A stretch of DNA of 21,556 nucleotides from Gamarada debralockiae (GCA_002803225.1 NXFV01001212.1:1-21556); one strand, 5' to 3'; counted from the stretch's first letter, positions 9,939 through 19,880 are shown. The notes: a model not told the origin generated them from the letters alone. Numbers and translations: made by a program.

Positions 9939-10454
9939 CTGCAGTCCTTTTCGATACATCATAGCTCATTGCGGGAGTTCATAGCGGGATAGAAGACGTA
10001 CTGGCATTGCATTTTCAATGGTGTTCAAAGAGGTTCAGTCGGGGTTTGTCTCTCGGCGGGAATCTTCTGGCCCTGAATCGTGATTGTGGACGGTGTTCAA
10101 CGGTTGGCTTCAGTTCAGCTGTAGATTTGGCTTTTGTAGCCATTAGTTCAGCGTAGATCAGGAATCAATACGTAGTTCCAGACATCTAGTAGCTCTGGAA
10201 GTCTTCAATACCGAATTCCATGTTCATTATCTCATCGTCGGATACCATGAAGCCCATGATGATGGTCTACACGCATCCTGATTCCTGGATGGCAAAGGTC
10301 AAATTTTCAATTTGATGGCTCACTTTGAATGTAAAACTGGCTGACGAGTGCCAAGCTATAACTTCCAGTGATGCTGGATAGCATTTCCTCGTGGGACTGA
10401 AGGCAGGGTGTGATTGGTAAGAAGCTTGAAGTTGATCCTCCGTCCATATATTTC
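9939..10454. other. Intergenic, nothing recognisable
   Basis: This is the 3' flank of the DUF262 gene up to the inverted-repeat element. I see no ORF, RNA gene or repeat that I can support. Confidence 0.6.
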
Positions 10455-11025
10455 ATGGTAACCATCAATACGAGCCTTTCATGAATCGGAGGTCTATTTC
10501 ATCAAACTTGACCAATTTAGATGATCTAATTGGTCAATTACATCTTTTGCGAATTCAACTATGGGGTTTATATTTCTCTTGGTAAAACGAGTGGAGTTAC
10601 AATATTAAAGTATCAAAAGCATTAAAAATCAAGGAAATATTGGACCTAGCACCTATCACTCTTCCTACCTTCTCTCCACACCTCTACCGCGAGTGGATCT
10701 TGTCATCCTTCTCCTAGTCGAGTCCTAACCCTCTCTTCTCGCGCTGACCCTCTTTCACTTTGAGTTATTATCCGAGCTTAGTTCAAGATTTTCTGTTGAT
10801 CATAATTATAATAAAAGAATTACAACTGTAGATCAAGTAAAAAGGTTTTCTTAAGTTATTAGAAATAAAAGCGAGCCGATCAACATCAACTCCCTTAAGA
10901 TTACAGCCCTTGCATAAGCTTACGATTACCATAGAGATTGACGAATTACATAGTTGAATTCGGAAAAGATGGAATTGATCAATTAGATGGCCAATTGACG
11001 AGAAGCTCGTATTGATGGTTACCAT
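10455..11025. mobile_element. MITE-like element with terminal inverted repeats (571 bp)
   Basis: Positions 10455-10475 and 11005-11025 are exact inverted copies over 21 bp, with tip ATGGTAACCATCAATACGAG, which itself begins with a near-palindrome. A second, inner pair (10523-10562 against 10950-10989) is inverted with about four mismatches over 40 bp and includes GAATTCAACTAT. The terminal repeats are therefore about 75-108 bp long, with some 30 extra bases in the left arm. The interior is AT-rich and has no transposase ORF. No clear target-site duplication was found, so the superfamily is undetermined. Confidence 0.65.
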
Positions 11026-11239
11026 AAAACACATTGCCTGTCAGTTGGGACATTTTTCGGGCGAAATATCATATAATTCTTGACTAGCTTGATATCTAAG
11101 GAGCGTAAAAAATCAAGGAGGGGGTCTGCCCTTTATGCTACAAAAGAGGGGTAAAACAGGCTATACCAGATTAAGCAATTCCAACCAACATTGCCCCTCT
11201 GCCGCCCATTAAGTGACACGAATAATACTAAGGTCGAGT

Positions 11240-11665
11240 CGTCTTGTACGACATCAAGATTGACTGGACTGAACTCAAGCCACCGCTCCAAATCACTTCG
11301 TACTTAGCGCTCTTCAATCGAACTACTTATATAGTCGATTCGTTCGTACGTTACTTAGATTCAGCTATACTGACTTTGAATTGTGGCGCTTGCCGTTGTC
11401 ACTTACTCGTAGAATCCTCTCGTATTTACAGGGCTACTGCTATTGCTGTTTGCCCTACTCCATAGCTTGCTTGAGCTTTCGTAGAATCTTATTCGCCTGC
11501 TGAACCGGGCTAGACGTCGATCTAGTACTCTGGAAGTCGTCATCCGACAGCTGTAGCGGCTCAGCGTAGTAGCCGTGCTGTAGGAAGAAGGGGCTAACCC
11601 CTGTTAAGGCAGAGTCGTGGTCATTAATTGCTAACTCTACTGCTAGTAGCAGATAAAATTTCGTG
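11240..11665 (-). pseudogene. Ty3/gypsy integrase fragment, degraded
   Basis: Reading the minus strand from about 11665 gives KFYLLLAVELAINDHDSA, then TGVSPFFLQHGYYAEPLQL, then SPVQQANKILRKLKQAME. This is the hallmark integrase end of fungal Ty3/gypsy polyproteins. The frame then carries TAG codons (after AME, twice after glutamines, before LNLSNVRTN, and after LYK) and one TGA, and later needs a frame change. No LTRs, protease or reverse transcriptase are visible, so only a short fragment survives. It lies just beyond the 3' end of the 2EXR gene. Confidence 0.72.
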
Positions 11666-11687
11666 GTATATTAATCTTTTCTTCGAT

Positions 11688-12977
11688 TTAATCTGGTATA
11701 TAAATCTTTCCCCCATATTTAAACACCCTCAATCTGACGATTCTTCCAAGAGGGTTCCCAGCACTGAATACCTTCCTCGCAAAGACGAACCTAAGTTTTG
11801 GAAGGATAGTGTTCCATACCGAATTGACCTTTCTCTCAATCTCCAATGCCTCTATCACGTGGGAGCACCTTGAGGTAAGTGAAGGAAAAGTTCTGTAAAT
11901 GGACATCCCCTCCTTGGAAGAACTCCATACAATAGCCAGTTCTTTTAAACTCGTCATCCCGATAAGAGATTCCAGCAGCCACCTCTCCTCGATAAATTTC
12001 TCCCAAACCTCTACTTCGATGGTAAGCTGTCGAATTTTGCTCAGCTGATTAGAAAATTTCAGACCCAGAAGCACCGAGCTGTACCAGCTCTGTATAGCCG
12101 AAGAACCGAGGAACAAGGTATCGGATTTAAAGTCAATGTATATGCAGGAACCAGAACCAAGCTTCAGCTTTTGGTACCTCAGGAGCGCCTGTTCCCGAGA
12201 AACACGGCACACTTGAAAACTGGCAGGTAACGAACAGCAATACCTGACAGTCTCGCCTTGTGCAAACCGATAGATCTCCACTGTACGAGCGGGGGGGAGA
12301 GTATATCGCCAAATTTTCTTCTGGATCTCGTCAGGGAGCGCCGAGAAAAGACTGAATGTGCCGCATAGCTTAGTTGACGAGACAGCTTGGTCTTCCAAGT
12401 TCCTCTGGTGCCGTTTGAGCTGGGATTGAGGTTGAAGTAGCCAACGGTAACTTTGCAAGACCAGTCCTTTTCCCACTGAATCAGAGCCCCAGTAATCGTT
12501 GCATGTCTCATCGGCGTCGCCTTCAATGGATTCGGCTTCCGACAGGCTTTGTACAGAAAAGATTGAGTTTGATGACGGGAGGGAGCAGGAGCTTGACGTC
12601 GAGCGTCGACGGCCACATGATTGTCGAGTAGGCAAGTCTTCTTCCAGCCGAGAAGTAATAGTCAAGTCATCTTGAGAACATTCCGTCGTTTTTGTCGGTG
12701 GCAGTCGAACTGTAATATGCTTGGGAATTTCTTTGCGACGAGGAATCTGAAGCTTCAGCACTCGAATCTCAGATTGTAGGGCAAGGATATGTTCATCTTT
12801 GCCGGAGATTTGAGAGGCCTGTGATTCAACTTGGCGCTTCAATTCTTTGATTCGCTCCTGGAGATGGCGGTCTTGAGAGAAATCCTTGGTCTGTAGGGCC
12901 AGGAGTCTCGCTGTAATGTCCAACAGCTCATCGTTGAAGGAGTGGCGACTGGAAGTTTTGCCAGCCATATTTAACAT
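11688..12977 (-). CDS. Coiled-coil and 2EXR-domain protein
   Basis: Single-exon ORF of 429 aa. Residues about 36-78 (DRHLQERIKELKRQVESQ ... ALQSEIRVLKLQI) form a likely coiled coil. They are followed by a Ser-rich, low-complexity stretch near 120-155. Residues about 207-295 match the 2EXR pattern abundant in filamentous ascomycetes: FSLFSALPDEIQKKIWRYTL, then PASFQVCRVSREQALLRY, then IYIDFKSDTLFLG. The C-terminal third contains leucine-patterned segments. The biochemical role of 2EXR proteins is not established. The start could be ATG 12977 or the ATG three codons further in (12968). The frame is free of stops, unlike the transposons on either side. Confidence 0.85.
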   Translation of the reverse strand: MLNMAGKTSSRHSFNDELLDITARLLALQTKDFSQDRHLQERIKELKRQVESQASQISGKDEHILALQSEIRVLKLQIPRRKEIPKHITVRLPPTKTTECSQDDLTITSRLEEDLPTRQSCGRRRSTSSSCSLPSSNSIFSVQSLSEAESIEGDADETCNDYWGSDSVGKGLVLQSYRWLLQPQSQLKRHQRNLEDQAVSSTKLCGTFSLFSALPDEIQKKIWRYTLPPARTVEIYRFAQGETVRYCCSLPASFQVCRVSREQALLRYQKLKLGSGSCIYIDFKSDTLFLGSSAIQSWYSSVLLGLKFSNQLSKIRQLTIEVEVWEKFIEERWLLESLIGMTSLKELAIVWSSSKEGMSIYRTFPSLTSRCSHVIEALEIERKVNSVWNTILPKLRFVFARKVFSAGNPLGRIVRLRVFKYGGKIYIPD

Positions 12978-13659
12978 GAGAAGAAATATTTTTGTGTTTT
13001 TGCCGGTCGCAGGCGTCTCTGGTAGTAGTTAAGCAATTGTATCCACGATATGGCCCTGGTATCCGAATTGTCGGGACGTGCCATCATTCCGTGCGCCTTT
13101 AGTTTCACGGTTGGGAACTTCCCTATTGGGAAATCGGTATTACCGGAAATGCGAGGTTCGCCCTCCAAGTGGTAAAACGTCAAACCTGTCAATTTCGTCT
13201 CATCCCTTGAAGATATCTCCTTGCTGCGAATTTTGGAACACAGTTAGAAGAAATTCGAGTAATTCTTGCAGATCCTGTAACACGGGTTTCGTGAAACGCT
13301 GGTCGACAGAGGATCATCGCTTTTACGAGAAGCGGCCACCATCAGATGCATCTGATACACCACCGCCAAATCCAACATCAAATCACCATATCCTTTCTGA
13401 GATCACCGGCCACTGAGTCGTCTCGTCAGCAGCACCTGAAACCGTGCGCAAAGACGCAATCTGTCTACAACAAATCACGTGCCGGCCCTTGCCAACTTTG
13501 GGGGTAATCTCGGCTACGAGTGGAGCCCGCACTGTGACGCATTCCCGAACAAAATAACACCAAAGAAAATCAAACCCCCTAAAAGGCGCAGAGAAAGAAA
13601 GGAAAGAGCAGCTTGCGTTATATTACTGGCAGAAAGAGGCAAAAGATGAAATTTGAACA
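12978..13659. other. Intergenic / 5' flank of the 2EXR gene
   Basis: Two overlapping short ORFs (minus 12971-13192; plus 13078-13416) show no family features and probably arise by chance. A CACGTG palindrome lies near 13478. Nothing else could be supported. Confidence 0.5.
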
Positions 13660-13800
13660 GGCCGAACCCGGGATTGAACCGGGGACCTCTCGCAAATATA
13701 GCTTAGAGTGACTCCTAAAGCGAGAATTCTTTTTTGACTATTATAATTGAGACCTTAGAGTCGCTTTAGGCTTGACTTACTACCACTGAACTATCCGGTA
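13660..13800 (-). pseudogene. tRNA-Pro-like relic with A-box and B-box
   Basis: On the minus strand the 3' half reads as a tRNA. The anticodon stem CTCGC/GCGAG encloses a 26-nt loop, which would be a 7-nt loop plus a 19-nt intron whose CTCTAAGC can pair back to the anticodon region. Then come GAGGTC, a T-arm with B-box GGTTCAATCCC, and acceptor strand TTCGGCC. It most resembles fungal tRNA-Pro(TGG), but the apparent anticodon is TAG. A separate A-box, TAGTTCAGTGG, occurs upstream near 13783-13793. The 5' acceptor strand pairs imperfectly, and about 50 bases of AT-rich insert separate the halves. A working tRNA is unlikely; a tRNA pseudogene or a tRNA-derived SINE head fits better. Confidence 0.5.
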
Positions 13801-14202
13801 GTTGATATATAGATAGCTTTTGCAAATAAGTTATTTAGCTAAGGTTTAGTAGTTGTTGTAAGGTAGGCTTTGATCAAACATCTCGAAGTTGTAAGGTTGG
13901 CATTTCTAGCTTGCTTGGCCCGCCATACTTTCTGATTTTCTGTAAGCTCTCCTCCTACTTGCTCAAGTTATTTCTGGTATTTCTTGTACAATTCAAGATA
14001 TGGCACATATTGCTGGGTTATATACTAGCTTCGCTCCTATCCAATACTTTATAGATAGCTCTTCCTCTTTGTAGCCTTCCTTTTGGACCCGGGTGAACAT
14101 CTACTTCGACTTCTTTGTTGGTATTCGATGTGTGCCAATTGTTGGCTCCCATTTGAAGAAAGAATTAAGTGATTTGGAGTAGTATTAGTTAAGATAATAG
14201 TA
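13801..14202. other. AT-rich non-coding stretch
   Basis: The stretch is rich in TA and TAG/CTA words and looks like mutated repeat DNA. No ORF of note beyond a 64-aa minus frame (14049-14243) that runs into the MITE. Confidence 0.45.
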
Positions 14203-14224
14203 ATCGTTCGGCTAGCACCATCAC

Positions 14225-14251
14225 CACCCAATATGCAACGCATATTGGGTG
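14225..14251. repeat. Hairpin in left MITE terminal repeat
   Basis: A perfect 12-bp stem, CACCCAATATGC paired with GCATATTGGGTG, around a 3-base loop AAC. It lies at the position matching the right-arm hairpin. Confidence 0.85.
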
Positions 14252-14477
14252 AGGGCGGGCAATGCGCAAATCAGCCAGCAATGCGCAACCCATACAAATT
14301 TTTTTTTTTTCTCAGTTATAACTCTACAAAATATTAACTTATTAAAAAATTTTAAGCTAGGTATAATAGCAGTATACAAAGGCTATCGCTAGACTTATTT
14401 TAGAAACTATGATTAGATTTATGATTAAGATATAATAAAAATTTGCGTATTGATGGTGATTTGCGTATTGACCGCAC

Positions 14478-14505
14478 TCACCCGATAGTGAATGCTATCG
14501 GGTGA
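14478..14505. repeat. Hairpin in right MITE terminal repeat
   Basis: An 11-bp perfect stem, TCACCCGATAG paired with CTATCGGGTGA, around a 6-base loop. The outer CCC/GGG pairs are shared with the left hairpin, while inner pairs differ and stay complementary. Confidence 0.85.
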
Positions 14506-14525
14506 AATGGTGGGAGCCGAACGAT

Positions 14526-15599
14526 TAGTTGATTTACTTGGATAGCATAGCTCGTCCTAAGTTGTATGAGATTATTGCCTTGCCTTGCCGCATCCCAAAT
14601 AGGCATAGCTCCTTCCTAATTAGGTGTAGCTGCACGTATAATATTATGTGATAGTAATATAACATGTAAACTACTTTTTATATTAGATTATATGATTATT
14701 TTGTATTTGGGTCAGGATTATATATAATATCACCACCTTACTGCTCACCCGCTTCCCACCTTCGCCTCGTCCTTACTCACTTTAGCTCACCAAGCATTGC
14801 CGATAAAGCAGCCCTGTCTCACCTTTCCGAACAGAAACAGATTTTGTGCAGGTGAGGATTCAGGTTAAACAACCAGCTGTTGTGCTCCAGCCATACCTCC
14901 AGGAAGGACCAATCCTGCGGGACGTGCGAATGGTAGGCATCTTTTGTAACTTGGTCCTCCTTTTGTACTTTACGTTAGTTACCAGCGATGCAGCGGTGGC
15001 CTCCGCGAATGGCTCTGCCAGTATCCAGTGTATACTCGATGATCTCCCCCGCCTGCTGCGACGTGCTCGCTCCAGTCTCAGCACGTACGTGAGCGTGTAG
15101 TTCCTGCTAAACAGTCACTGGCGTGCAATGTCGAATATCTATGGATTTAGGGCGAGATTCTGGAAAAGACTTATATGGTACTATTGTTGCTGGTTTCTCA
15201 GCAATACGGAGCCGGAACAATCTTTGACCGGACAGAGAAGGCTTTGCTAGTGGCTGGTAAATTAAGGAATCAGTTTGTGACGCCACAGATTGCGAGTCTT
15301 CGGCCATCGTTGCGTAACCCCAAAACCGTTACCGTTCTAGGATCATTTCAGCAGCACGTGGCTTCGCTTAATTCACCGCCCGTGTCAAATTTATGGTCTA
15401 GTGGGGCAGGGCAGGGTCACGTGGACGCTAGTAAATGAGCTTCTTGCAGTGATATTTCAGGTGTACTTGACTTAATTCTTATTACGGTTCTATCGTCAGT
15501 AGAGCCTGTATATAGAGCTCTGTACAGCTCGTACATATGTACCTTACGGACGAGTCTATGGAGCCTTCAGATATCGGGTCAGATATCGGGTCCGATTGG
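14526..15599. other. Intergenic region with unrecognised short ORFs
   Basis: The left part to about 14730 is AT-rich. The rest is of normal composition and holds short ORFs, 14846-15100 and 15175-15438 on plus and 14860-15084 and 15107-15307 on minus. I see no domain in any of them. A 12-bp direct duplication (cagatatcgggt twice, 15569-15592) precedes the transposon. CACGTG palindromes occur near 15354 and 15419. Confidence 0.45.
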
Positions 15600-15601
15600 T
15601 A

Positions 15602-16876
15602 CGAAAGGGGGTTTCAAGTGGGTCTCGCGCACCCTTGTAGGCGGTGAACTCGATAGAAGGCCGTCGAACCCTCGCTGCCCTACCACATAAAATTGAAGCT
15701 ATTCCTATAGATTTTCCTACTATAGATGCTTTACTATAATGCCTTGGACTTGAGAAACTCCTTCACGCGTCCGCTACAAGACTCTTGTCGACGAGGGCTA
15801 TTCTCAACGAGCCGCAGCTAATAAGCTTGGGATTCCTGAGTCGTCAGCTCGATATTTTCTTCATAAACTAGACCGACAAGCAAAACTGCCTGGCGCAAAG
15901 CCTAAGATATCGGACGAGCAGATCGAAGAGATTATTAAGTGGTTTACTAGCCATTACGACCATCGAATCTATAGTCTACGAGAAATACGAGAGTAGTTTA
16001 ATCTCGACTGCTGTGATAATACCTTACTGGCCGCATTTGCTCGTTTTGGCTACCATTATCATATCCCTGACTATAAGCCTTTCATTTAGAAACAAAATAA
16101 GCTTAAACGATAGACTTTCTCGATCGCAAACTACGATAGAAAGGCTAGCTATTGGAGAAAGGGTTTTTATACCGACGAGACAATTACACGTACTGATATG
16201 CTCCGCCGCCAACGTCTGTTACGAAAACGAGGTGAACGAGGGAGGCTAGATTGTATTCAGTTTACATTCCACTCTGGCCATCAGTCTGTTATGGCATGGG
16301 CTGCAATTGGCTATAATTTCAAGTCCCCTCTTTATTTCCTTTCGTACGAGGGAGAAGGCAAAGGTTTCAGGCAACAAAAGTACGCCAAACAAATCTTAAA
16401 AGGGCCATTAAAAGAGCTCTTTAGCCAGCCAGGGGACTTTTTTTGTGTCGAGGACAATAGTCGAGTACACAGGAAGTTAAATACACGAAAGAACAAAGGA
16501 TTGTGCAATGTAGTAAGAGTAGAGTGCCCTATTCACTCGATTAACTAGCCACCTAGCTCTCCTGACCTCAATCCAATCGAGAATATATGGAGGGTTTTAA
16601 AGTAGAAGATACGGAACCGTAATCCACACGGGGGTTGGACGCTTTCTGACTTGAAAGAAGCTATGATTGATATTTGGGAAAAGGAGATCACTATAGAGTT
16701 GATTAATAAGTTCATTGATACAATACCAGAGCGTCCTGCAAAGGTTAGAATGCGAAAGGGGGGACCTTCAGGCTGGTGAATGTAGAATAAAGTGGCAATA
16801 GATGTATTCCCTAATTAAGCATAGAAAGATGGCAGAAACAGGGGGGTGCGCAAGACCCACTTGAAACCCCCTTTCG
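15602..16876 (+). mobile_element. Tc1/mariner element, complete but inactivated (1,275 bp)
   Basis: TA lies on both sides (15600-15601 and 16877-16878). The 33-bp terminal inverted repeats, 15602-15634 and 16844-16876, begin CGAAAGGGGGTTTCAAGTGG and have one mismatch. They enclose a single full-length transposase frame. Complete ends, intact TA duplication and absence of frameshifts indicate a fairly young insertion inactivated by point mutation. It lies about 260 bases upstream of the Zn2Cys6 gene. Confidence 0.95.
15739..16779 (+). pseudogene. Tc1/mariner transposase with six internal stops
   Basis: One continuous frame of 346 codons from ATG 15739 to TGA 16777-16779. The N-terminal helix-turn-helix region includes YSQRAAANKLGIPESSARY. 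Catalytic residues are visible: D146 in FYTDET, D239 in CVEDNSRVH, and E281 in SPDLNPIENIW, with 41 residues between the last two. Internal stops are TGA at 15751 (probably from CGA) and TAG at 15994, 16087, 16111, 16546 and 16603. By family comparison the TAGs replace Trp or Gln, for example the Trp normally before PPSSPDLNP. No insertion or deletion breaks the frame. Confidence 0.92.
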
Positions 16877-17137
16877 TACTAAAGATACCGATATTTCAGG
16901 CAATATACCTGACAGCCCGGCAATATTCTGGATACACGTCGGAAGCTCCTTGAACTTCAGCTCCTCAGCTTTGCTTACCTGGTAATTTTAAATGAACCAT
17001 TTCTACAACAATACACTGGCGCCAGAGATGCTGGATTCATGACATCCGCAATTTATAATAAAAGTGTTTCACCTGCCCACGTGTAATCTTCGATGACTCT
17101 TGTATCCCCAATTTGTCTCTGGGTAGGCTGATGCAAG

Positions 17138-18920
17138 ATGCACGCACCAGAATTATCAGTAAAGCAGCCTCATGTGAGGCGCTCGCATTTGAAGGTGAAG
17201 AGTGGATGTCTGACATGCAAGTGGGTTCCATTACTTCCAGACAGTGCTCAACAGAATTATTCTAATCATCCTCTCCAGAATCCGTCGAGTGAAGTGCGAT
17301 GAATGGAGACCTTCTTGTCTTCGGTGTATCAAATTTGGGATCAAGTGCGATGGCTATGCCCCTCCGAAGAGCGCCAAACGGCTGCAGCGCCCGAGACCAA
17401 GTTTGCTTTTGCTGCCGAAACCTCACAACATACTGTCATTACCGCCCACTCTTTCCAAAGCGCCATCTTTGTCACGATTCGATAGTGAGGATGAATCCAG
17501 GTATTTCGAAATTTTCAGCACGAATACTGCGTATGAGATATTTCCAAATGTTGAGATGGGAAGGCTACGGTTGATGTTCCTTCAAGCATCCGAATCTATG
17601 GATTCAGTTCGTCGGGGACTTGCTGCGTTGGGAGCATTGGACCTGACTTCTCAAGCCTCGCGGCCTCAAGGCCTCGTGCGTCATGCTGCTCACGGAATAC
17701 ACGATTACGGCAATACCGCAAGTCATCACTATCAATATGCGATTAAAGAGTATGCCCGGGCGATCAAGTATGCTCAAACGGAAGGTGAAAAGGACTTTCG
17801 AGCAGCACTTATAACGTCTCTAGTCATTCTCTCGTTCGAAGGGTGGGTTGGGAATCATGAGGCGGCGGTCCAGCAAATCAGGATCGGGACAAGATTACTA
17901 AAGGAGTGGAAGGAACGATGTAGAGAGAAGGCTATATCTGGATTTCCAACACCGGCGCCCAGCGATGAAGAAAACACTCTGTCGCACATCTTCACCCGTC
18001 TCTCCATTCAATTAAGGTCAGACCCACTCGAGCGGCCTCCACAATCGTCGGCGCCATCACAACTTCCACCACTGAAATTTGATGATCCAGGCTTTGCGAG
18101 GATACCGAAGTCATTCAACACACTTGCTGATGCTGGGAAATTTTACGGCGCCATTGTTAGATTTGCCGTAAGCTTCGTGTCACAGGGTCTACCACGAATT
18201 GCAAGAGCCAGCAGTCTCACTGGGACATACGCCGTTGGAGTCGTCAGCGAAACAATCCCCCCAGAAATTGCGAAAGCCCAAACAACATTGACAGATGGTC
18301 TCCATCGATGGATGACAGCATTTGGTCCGTTGAAAGACAATCGCCAATATAAGACTCTTGACGAGAAGAAGGCCTCCATTACGCTCGAATTGCATATGAA
18401 AGCTACCTACATGGGTACTATCAAATCCCTTGCACAAGATGAGCTAGTGTTCGACGCTTACTACGACATCTACAGAGACATAGTCAACCTTTCAGAGGCG
18501 CTTTTGAATTGCTCTAATGCTTCCAAAGTTCCCAAGTTCAGCTTCGACTCTGGGGTTATAATCCCTCTCTGGTTCACAGGACACAAATGCCGAGATCCCA
18601 TTCTTCGACGGAGGGTTATTTCATTGCTTTTGAACTTCCCGAGAAGGGAGGGAGTTTGGGATAGTGTTTTTGCTGGTCTGGTTATCGAGTGTCTGAGGGC
18701 TTTTGAGGAAGAATACATGGTGAATGGAAAGGTTCCAGGATGGGCCAGAATACGCGGCACTAGCTTCGACGTTGATTTGGAGAAACGTACGGTAGAGGTA
18801 AAGTGTCAGCAACGCACGTCGGAGACTTCTGAGAGGATGGTGACTAGACGGAAAACAGTAGATTATTACGTTCATACCGGTGTTACATTGGAACAAGTGG
18901 GGGCAATTATTGCACAGTAA
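17138..18920 (+). CDS. Zn(II)2Cys6 fungal-type transcription factor
   Basis: CDS is 17138-17220 joined to 17279-18920, 574 aa. The DNA-binding binuclear zinc cluster has cysteines at 24, 27, 34, 41, 44 and 51 (C-x2-C-x6-C-x6-C-x2-C-x6-C), and the intron falls inside it, between CLTCK and IRRVKCD. The remainder resembles the fungal transcription factor regulatory domain, with SVRRGLAALGALDL near residue 140 and DFRAALITSLVILSFEGW near 210. Splicing is required for a full cluster: exon 2 alone lacks the first two cysteines. A stop codon (17129-17131) just upstream in frame makes ATG 17138 the first possible start. Nearby genes do not reveal a target pathway. The mature frame is intact. Confidence 0.9.
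17221..17278 (+). other. Intron inside the zinc cluster (58 nt)
   Basis: Donor GTGGGT follows ...TGC AA; acceptor CTCCAG ends at 17278; TTCTAATC lies upstream as branch site. The phase-2 join restores TGC AAA ATC CGT (C-K-I-R), the classic zinc-cluster sequence. Confidence 0.9.
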
Positions 18921-19545
18921 TGGACACGATTTTCAAGACCTTTCGCTCCACTCAAAGTTATGCTTCGTCATTTCTTCCTATGCGCCAAATATAACCCTTC
19001 ACTCTTCTCATACTTAAGCATGCCGACTCGCAATTACTGGAATAATGGCCACAGCATCCCTTGACCTCAACACAACAACGTGCACGTGACTAGGCTGATC
19101 AAAAGGGGGCCCGCTGCCTTGCTGGCCAAGGGATTTTCCGTTAAGGCATAGGAACTACAATAGTTATTCTTCTCTTACCGGCGGTCACTTGATGTCAAAT
19201 CAATTGCAAAGTATGTTCATTTAAGGTTGATATTTTCCAACCCGCAATGCTCAAACACCAAGCAGGAATCTTGTAATATGGTCACGTGACTGGCGAAAAG
19301 GAACGGAAATGTGATTGGATTATTAAGGCTGATAAAGATACTGGAGACACTACAGAACAAACCAAGTATAGAAGCCTGTACTTATAGACAGAAATCTCCC
19401 TATTACCCACAGAACACATTATACTGTTCAAGTGATCTTTTGAGTCAGTGTGCATTACATGTCTCACAGTGCCTAGCATATTGCCTAGCTTGTCTCATGG
19501 TGCCTAGACTAGAGTACTCTGCCTAGAGCCAGAGAAATAATTTCG
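18921..19545. other. Intergenic, with CACGTG sites and a TGCCTAG cluster
   Basis: CACGTGAC occurs near 19082 and 19284. Four TGCCTAG words fall within 19470-19526, two of them inside an imperfect direct repeat (GTCTCACAGTGCCTAG near 19461 and GTCTCATGGTGCCTAG near 19492). No gene recognised. Confidence 0.5.
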
Positions 19546-19810
19546 ATGGAGCCGCAACTGGGACACTGGAAACCTAACAACATCCAAACGCCTATCCGCA
19601 CTCTTGCAGGATTACAACGTTTCATTTTTCTCTGCTATTCTGATCTTTCTGTGGAGTCTTTCGTACGGCATCACTGGAACCGTAATCTCGCGGGTATTGA
19701 AACCAAGTGTGGATGGATCCGAGAATGAAATCGATTTTAGTCAAATCGTTCCACTCTTCCTGCTGCTATTGCCTATGTTGGCTATATTGGAGATCTATTA
19801 TGGTAGTTGA
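19546..19810 (+). pseudogene. Possible remnant of a fungal membrane protein
   Basis: One frame ending at TGA 19808-19810 reads LQDYNVSFFSAILIFLWSLS, then a polar stretch with DGSENEIDFSQ, then IVPLFLLLLPMLAILEIYYG. There are two clear hydrophobic segments and natural-looking protein composition. It recalls uncharacterised multi-pass proteins of filamentous ascomycetes, where similar segments lie far apart, so this may be an internally deleted remnant. That comparison is from memory. An ATG at 19546 in another frame might be joined by an intron ending near CTTGCAG (19607). Confidence 0.35.
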
Positions 19811-19880
19811 ACTCTAAACCTTCAATTTTCGTTCCACATTCGGTTGGTAAGCATGGCCGCTTCTACTCAGGCGCTAATTA

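Larger units (their letters stand above)
14203..14525. mobile_element. MITE with TA target duplication and hairpin-bearing inverted repeats (323 bp)
   Basis: The ends are exact inverted copies (ATCGTTCGGCT and AGCCGAACGAT) flanked by TA on both sides. The inverted similarity continues inward for about 90 bp through CACCAT, a palindrome, GGGTGAG, GCGG, and twice-repeated CAATRCGCAA. The interior is AT-rich with no ORF. TA duplication and size fit a non-autonomous Tc1/mariner-type element; neither complete Tc1/mariner copy in this window shares its ends. Confidence 0.82.

Noticed and set aside
11688..11873. Plus-strand ORF 11628-11873
   Set aside because: Antisense shadow of the 2EXR gene's C-terminus.
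13660..13800. A functional tRNA gene, or a suppressor tRNA explaining the many TAG codons
   Set aside because: The 5' acceptor strand does not pair properly and an insert splits the halves. The apparent anticodon TAG would read CUA sense codons, not UAG stops.
15739..16779. Stop-codon reassignment (TAG read as Trp) suggested by the TAG-rich transposases
   Set aside because: Intact genes in the window use TGG freely and the transposases also retain TGG. RIP explains the pattern more simply.
17244..18920. Translation of the transcription factor from within the single long ORF
   Set aside because: It would lose two zinc-binding cysteines; the upstream exon restores the full cluster with good splice sites.
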